Positions 61,169 to 64,000 of a DNA stretch of 64,000 bases are shown here, piece after piece; position 1 is the first letter of the stretch, and each line of letters begins with the position of its first letter. The position numbers and the translations under genes were made by a program. The DNA comes from Myxococcus xanthus (lineage in GTDB: Bacteria > Myxococcota > Myxococcia > Myxococcales > Myxococcaceae): the NCBI RefSeq assembly GCF_013116825.1, contig NZ_JABFNS010000002.1, positions 101,336 through 165,335 of the forward strand, in the 5' to 3' direction. Below the pieces are notes generated by a model. That model was given only the letters and a program-made list of their open reading frames with translations, searched no databases and was not told where the DNA came from.

Positions 61169-63415
61169 GTGCAGGTCCATCGAGCCAGCTCCATCTTGGC
61201 CGCGTCGGCCATTATTTTCCTGTCGCTTTCTCACGCAGCGCACGCCGCGCCCGCTCCAGCGGAGAAGCGCGCGGACCGCGAGGCCCTCAAGTCCGCGCTG
61301 CTGCAGGTCCTCCAGCGCGCGCCACTGAAGGCCAGCCGCATGGGCGTGCTCATGCAGAGCCTGGACGACGGCGCGGTGGTGTTCAGCCACAACGCCGACG
61401 AACTGCTCAACCCCGCCTCCAACGTGAAGCTGGTGACGTCCGCCGCCGCGCTCGCGTCGCTGGGGCCGGAGTTCCGCTACGACACCGAGTTCCTGGTGGA
61501 GCCGGAGCTGGGCGCGGACGGCAAGGTGAAGACGCTCTACGTGCGCGGCAAGGGCGACCCGTCCATGACGACGGAGCGCCTGTGGGGCATCGTCGCGGAG
61601 CTGTGGCACGCCGGCGTGCGCGACGTGGGCGAAATCGTGGTGGATGACTCGTGGTTCGACGCCGAGCGCACGCCGCCCGGCTATGACCAGGAGGACACGG
61701 ACCGCGCCTACATGGCGCCCACCGGCGCGGTGAGCCTCAACTGGAACGCGGTGGCCATCTACCTGCGGCCCGGCAACGCGCCGGGCGCCAAGGGTGTGGT
61801 GGAGATGGAGCCGCCCAGCGACTACTTCGTGGTGGAGAACCAGCTCACCACCGGACCGCGGCGCGCGCGCCGGGTGTCCGTCACGTCGGACCCCGCGGGC
61901 CTCCAGCAGAAGATTGTCGTGCGCGGCCAGCTCCCGGGGGAGCGCGGCGGCGCCGTCAGCGTCTGGAAGAAGATCGACAACCCGCCCATGTACTTCGGCC
62001 AGTCGCTCAAGCAGATGCTGGTGACGCGCGGCGTGAAGATGAAGGGCAAGGTGAAGCTGGGCAAGACGTCCACCAAGGCCCGCATGCTGCACGTGTCGCA
62101 GTCGGACACGTTCGACGTGCTCCTCAAGCGCCTCAACAAGCTGTCCAGCAACTTCGTCGCCGAGCAGCTCCTCAAGACGATGGGTGCCGAACTGCGCGGC
62201 GCGCCGGGCTCCTTCACCAAGGGCGTGGACGTGGTGGAGCAGTTCCTGGAGCGCGACGTGGGCATCCCCCGCGGCACCTACGTGATGAAGAACGGCAGCG
62301 GGCTGAACGACGCCAACCGCTTCTCCGCCACGCAGCTCAACCAACTGCTGCGGCACATGGTGCAGCGCTTCCCCTTCTCGCCGGAGTACCTGTCGTCGGT
62401 GCCCATCGCGGGCAAGGACGGCACGCTCAAGTACCGCTTCGAGGGCAGTGACGCGGTGGGCCGGCTGCGCGCCAAGACGGGCACCCTGGAGAGCGTGTCC
62501 GCGCTGAGCGGCTACGTGACGAGCGCGGGCGGAGAGCGCTTCACCTTCTCCATCATGGCCAACGACTTCGCAGGCCGCGCCGGTCCCATCGTCGCGGGCC
62601 TGGACGCGCTGGGCGCGGCGGTGGCCGCCACCGGCTCCAGCCTGGGGCCGTCCACGGCGGTGGCCGCGCTGGCGGACAGCGGGCGGCCCTCGGGCGCCGT
62701 GGACGACGTGGCCGCTCGCATCAAGACGTACCTGGACCTGGGCGCGCAGCGCGACCAGCGCAACATCGGCTTCCTGCGCACCGCGTGGCGCAGCGAGAGA
62801 GACCCGGCCGTGCGCGCGGTGCTGGCGGAGAGCCTCTACCAGTCCAACCCGCACGATTACCTGGGCGCGCGCACGCTGCTGGACAGCTATTCGGCCACCG
62901 CCGAGGTCTACGGCCGGCTGAAGGACGTGGCGCGGGTGCTGTCCGTGGAGGTGCCGGGCGTCAGCAGCATGGTGGAGCTGGCGGCGGGCGGAAACGCGGA
63001 GGCGCTGGCCCGGGTGCTGGAGCTGGCGGGCGCGGCGGGCTCGGACGCCCAGGCCCAGTCGGAGATGGCCGAGGCCCTGGGCGAGGTGGCCCGCACCGCG
63101 CCGGAGGAGCTGGTGGTGGCGCTTCGGGCCGCCAGCGCCAGTGACCGGGACGCGTGCACCACGCTGCTGGCGAGGGGGCTGGTGCAGGCGGGGCAGGCGG
63201 ACCACCCCTTCTGGAAGTCGCTGCGCCGCACGCTGGGCGCTTCGGATCCGCGGCTGGCGTCCTTCGCCAAGGGGCTGGACTCCACGCTGTCGCAGAAGGT
63301 GGCGGAGGCCAAGGCCCCGGCGAAGACGCCGGAGGGCTTCACCCCCGTGCAGATGGTGGCGCCCGCGGGCAACGCGCCGGAGTCCTCCACCGCCGACAAC
63401 CGCCCGGGCGGGTAG
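61169..63415 (+). CDS. dacB: D-alanyl-D-alanine carboxypeptidase/endopeptidase (PBP4 type), C-terminally extended
   Basis: A 748-residue serine peptidase (family S13). Signal peptide residues 1-26 (ending HAAHA). Active-site motifs are S84-N-V-K87 (SxxK), S377-G-L-N380 (second motif, in NGSGLN) and K436-T-G (KTG). The insert typical of PBP4 lies between the first two. It trims peptidoglycan stem peptides or cuts cross-links in the periplasm. PBP4 is normally about 470-500 residues; here about 250 extra residues at the C-terminus (from about 500) look helical, with repeats of Ala/Leu-rich helices (ARVLELAGAAGSDAQAQSEMAEALGEVART), a possible protein-protein module. GTG 61169 is preferred over ATG 61142 because a promoter overlaps the latter. 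Confidence 0.9.
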   Translation: MQVHRASSILAASAIIFLSLSHAAHAAPAPAEKRADREALKSALLQVLQRAPLKASRMGVLMQSLDDGAVVFSHNADELLNPASNVKLVTSAAALASLGPEFRYDTEFLVEPELGADGKVKTLYVRGKGDPSMTTERLWGIVAELWHAGVRDVGEIVVDDSWFDAERTPPGYDQEDTDRAYMAPTGAVSLNWNAVAIYLRPGNAPGAKGVVEMEPPSDYFVVENQLTTGPRRARRVSVTSDPAGLQQKIVVRGQLPGERGGAVSVWKKIDNPPMYFGQSLKQMLVTRGVKMKGKVKLGKTSTKARMLHVSQSDTFDVLLKRLNKLSSNFVAEQLLKTMGAELRGAPGSFTKGVDVVEQFLERDVGIPRGTYVMKNGSGLNDANRFSATQLNQLLRHMVQRFPFSPEYLSSVPIAGKDGTLKYRFEGSDAVGRLRAKTGTLESVSALSGYVTSAGGERFTFSIMANDFAGRAGPIVAGLDALGAAVAATGSSLGPSTAVAALADSGRPSGAVDDVAARIKTYLDLGAQRDQRNIGFLRTAWRSERDPAVRAVLAESLYQSNPHDYLGARTLLDSYSATAEVYGRLKDVARVLSVEVPGVSSMVELAAGGNAEALARVLELAGAAGSDAQAQSEMAEALGEVARTAPEELVVALRAASASDRDACTTLLARGLVQAGQADHPFWKSLRRTLGASDPRLASFAKGLDSTLSQKVAEAKAPAKTPEGFTPVQMVAPAGNAPESSTADNRPGG

Positions 63416-63448
63416 GCCGGAATCCGCTGTGTTTCTCGCGAGTTCCCT

Positions 63449-63474
63449 CCGGCCGGGCCTGCCGCCCCGGCCGG
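63449..63474 (+). terminator. dacB terminator hairpin
   Basis: CCGGCCGGG (63449-63457) and CCCGGCCGG (63466-63474) form a 9-bp GC-only stem with an 8-nt loop, 34 bp after the dacB stop. Confidence 0.6.
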
Positions 63475-63537
63475 GTGGCGGGCGGGCGTACGGCACCCAG
63501 GAAGAAGGCGGCTTTCTGGCTGGGTGTCAGTACCCAC

Positions 63538-63603
63538 TGCTATAGGTGGGAATCAAACCCGGCGGGTGCGTCCGGGGTGTAACCGGTCCTTGGTGGACCG
63601 GTT
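63538..63603 (+). promoter_or_regulatory. ssb leader: extended -10-like element and hairpin
   Basis: TGCTATAGG at 63538-63546 resembles an extended -10 element, with no convincing -35. A 9-bp perfect hairpin AACCGGTCC (63581-63589)/GGACCGGTT (63595-63603) sits 8 bases before the AAAGGA ribosome site of ssb. It could influence translation or be a remnant terminator. Confidence 0.35.
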
Positions 63604-63625
63604 CTCGTGAGAAAGGAATGAAGTC

Positions 63626-63997
63626 ATGGCTGGAGGCGTGAACAAGGTCATCCTCATCGGCAACCTCGGGGCGGACCCGGAGGTCCGGTTCACTCCCGGT
63701 GGTCAGGCGGTGGCGAACTTCCGCATTGCCACCAGCGAGAGCTGGGTCGACAAGAATGGCCAGAAGCAGGAGCGGACCGAGTGGCACCGCATCGTCGTCT
63801 GGGGAAAGCTCGCGGAGCTCTGCGGCGAGTACCTGAAGAAGGGACGGCAGTGCTACGTCGAGGGCCGCCTGCAGACGCGCGAGTGGACGGACAAGGAGAA
63901 CCGGAAGAACTACACCACCGAGGTGGTGGCCAACGCCGTGACGTTCCTCGGCGGTGGTGGCCGTGACGCCGGAGACCTGTCTCTTATACACAGCTGA
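63626..63997 (+). CDS. ssb: Single-stranded DNA-binding protein, 3' part replaced by adapter sequence
   Basis: The N-terminal OB-fold of [85 protein letters not shown]. Conserved W and F residues for stacking on ssDNA are present. Residues 1-117 (bases 63626-63976) look genuine. From base 63977 the sequence is the Tn5 mosaic-end adapter, so the last residues LSLIHS and the stop are artificial. The real protein should continue with a Gly-rich linker and acidic DDDxPF-type tip. ATG 63626 has AAAGGA 8 bases upstream. It coats ssDNA in replication and repair. Confidence 0.93.
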   Translation: MAGGVNKVILIGNLGADPEVRFTPGGQAVANFRIATSESWVDKNGQKQERTEWHRIVVWGKLAELCGEYLKKGRQCYVEGRLQTREWTDKENRKNYTTEVVANAVTFLGGGGRDAGDLSLIHS

Positions 63998-64000
63998 ACC
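63977..64000. other. Tn5/Nextera mosaic-end adapter sequence at contig edge
   Basis: Bases 63977-63992 read CTGTCTCTTATACACA, identical to 16 of the 19 bp of the Tn5 mosaic end used in tagmentation libraries, followed by 8 further bases (GCTGAACC) that may also be non-genomic. On the opposite strand the same bases start a translation with MYKRQ, a known mark of adapter contamination. It interrupts ssb inside a conserved gene. Confidence 0.9.

Noticed and set aside
61031..63496. 821-residue minus-strand open frame opposite dacB
   Set aside because: Antisense to a gene with all three penicillin-binding-protein motifs; no recognisable protein features.
63533..63560. Possible tRNA T-arm (GGGTTTGATTCCC on the minus strand)
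   Set aside because: No acceptor, D or anticodon stems can be built around it and the T-loop deviates from TTC; not a tRNA.
63527..63991. Minus-strand ORF starting MYKRQ
   Set aside because: Its start codon and first residues come from the Tn5 mosaic-end adapter and the rest is antisense to ssb.

Overview
The window is high-GC, densely packed bacterial DNA with strong G/C bias at third codon positions. Gene content and order point to the family Myxococcaceae (Myxococcus or a close relative such as Corallococcus or Pyxidicoccus). The clearest markers are a PilY1/minor-pilin cluster, a BtkB-type tyrosine kinase inside a large Wzx/Wzy polysaccharide locus, a SitA/SitI (DUF2380 / double-CXXCG) toxin-immunity pair found almost only in myxobacteria, and the lptCAB-rpoN-hpf-ptsN block. 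Family assignments come from reading translated sequences; no database search was run.

Layout. (1) 1-1.1 kb: 3' end of a sensor histidine kinase, a small acidic secreted protein and a small cytochrome c. (2) 1.2-8.8 kb, minus strand: pilX-pilY1-pilV-pilW-fimU, a complete set of type IVa pilus minor pilins with the PilY1 tip protein. (3) 9-48 kb: a large locus for a secreted polysaccharide. It holds a PMT-like membrane glycosyltransferase, a GT2-methyltransferase fusion, a fused Wzz/BY-kinase (BtkB/WzcB type), eight GT4 and two GT2 glycosyltransferases, a Wzx flippase, two O-antigen-polymerase/ligase-like membrane proteins (one with a TPR tail, WzyB-like), a ROK kinase, an LTA-synthase-like sulfatase-fold enzyme, two acyltransferase-3 proteins, a WecA/MraY-like initiating phosphoglycosyltransferase, UDP-glucose dehydrogenase and two nucleotidyltransferase-fold proteins. 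It matches by content the M. xanthus biosurfactant polysaccharide (BPS) region known from the literature. (4) 48-50.3 kb: a YbaK-type editing protein, then an accessory SitA6/SitI6-like toxin-immunity pair. (5) 50.3-54.5 kb: astB, then an LpxL-like acyltransferase with lptC-lptA-lptB. (6) 54.7-60.5 kb: rpoN, a GNAT acetyltransferase, a lipoprotein, hpf, ptsN and an unknown gene. (7) 60.5-64 kb: dtd, an extended dacB (PBP4) and the start of ssb.

How the parts work together. Regions 2 and 3 both serve the surface: PilY1 and minor pilins prime and tip type IV pili, while the 9-48 kb genes can supply the start (WecA-like), assembly (GTs), decoration (acyl, methyl and phospho-type transferases), flipping (Wzx), polymerisation (Wzy) and co-polymerase/kinase control (BtkB) of one repeat-unit polysaccharide. 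The lpxL-lptCAB genes handle lipid A/LPS export. rpoN, hpf and ptsN keep their usual proteobacterial linkage.

Technical caution. The last 24 bases begin with 16 nt identical to the Tn5/Nextera mosaic end, so the right end is almost certainly a contig edge with adapter sequence, and the apparent C-terminus of ssb is artificial. I saw no CRISPR array, rRNA, insertion sequence or convincing tRNA.
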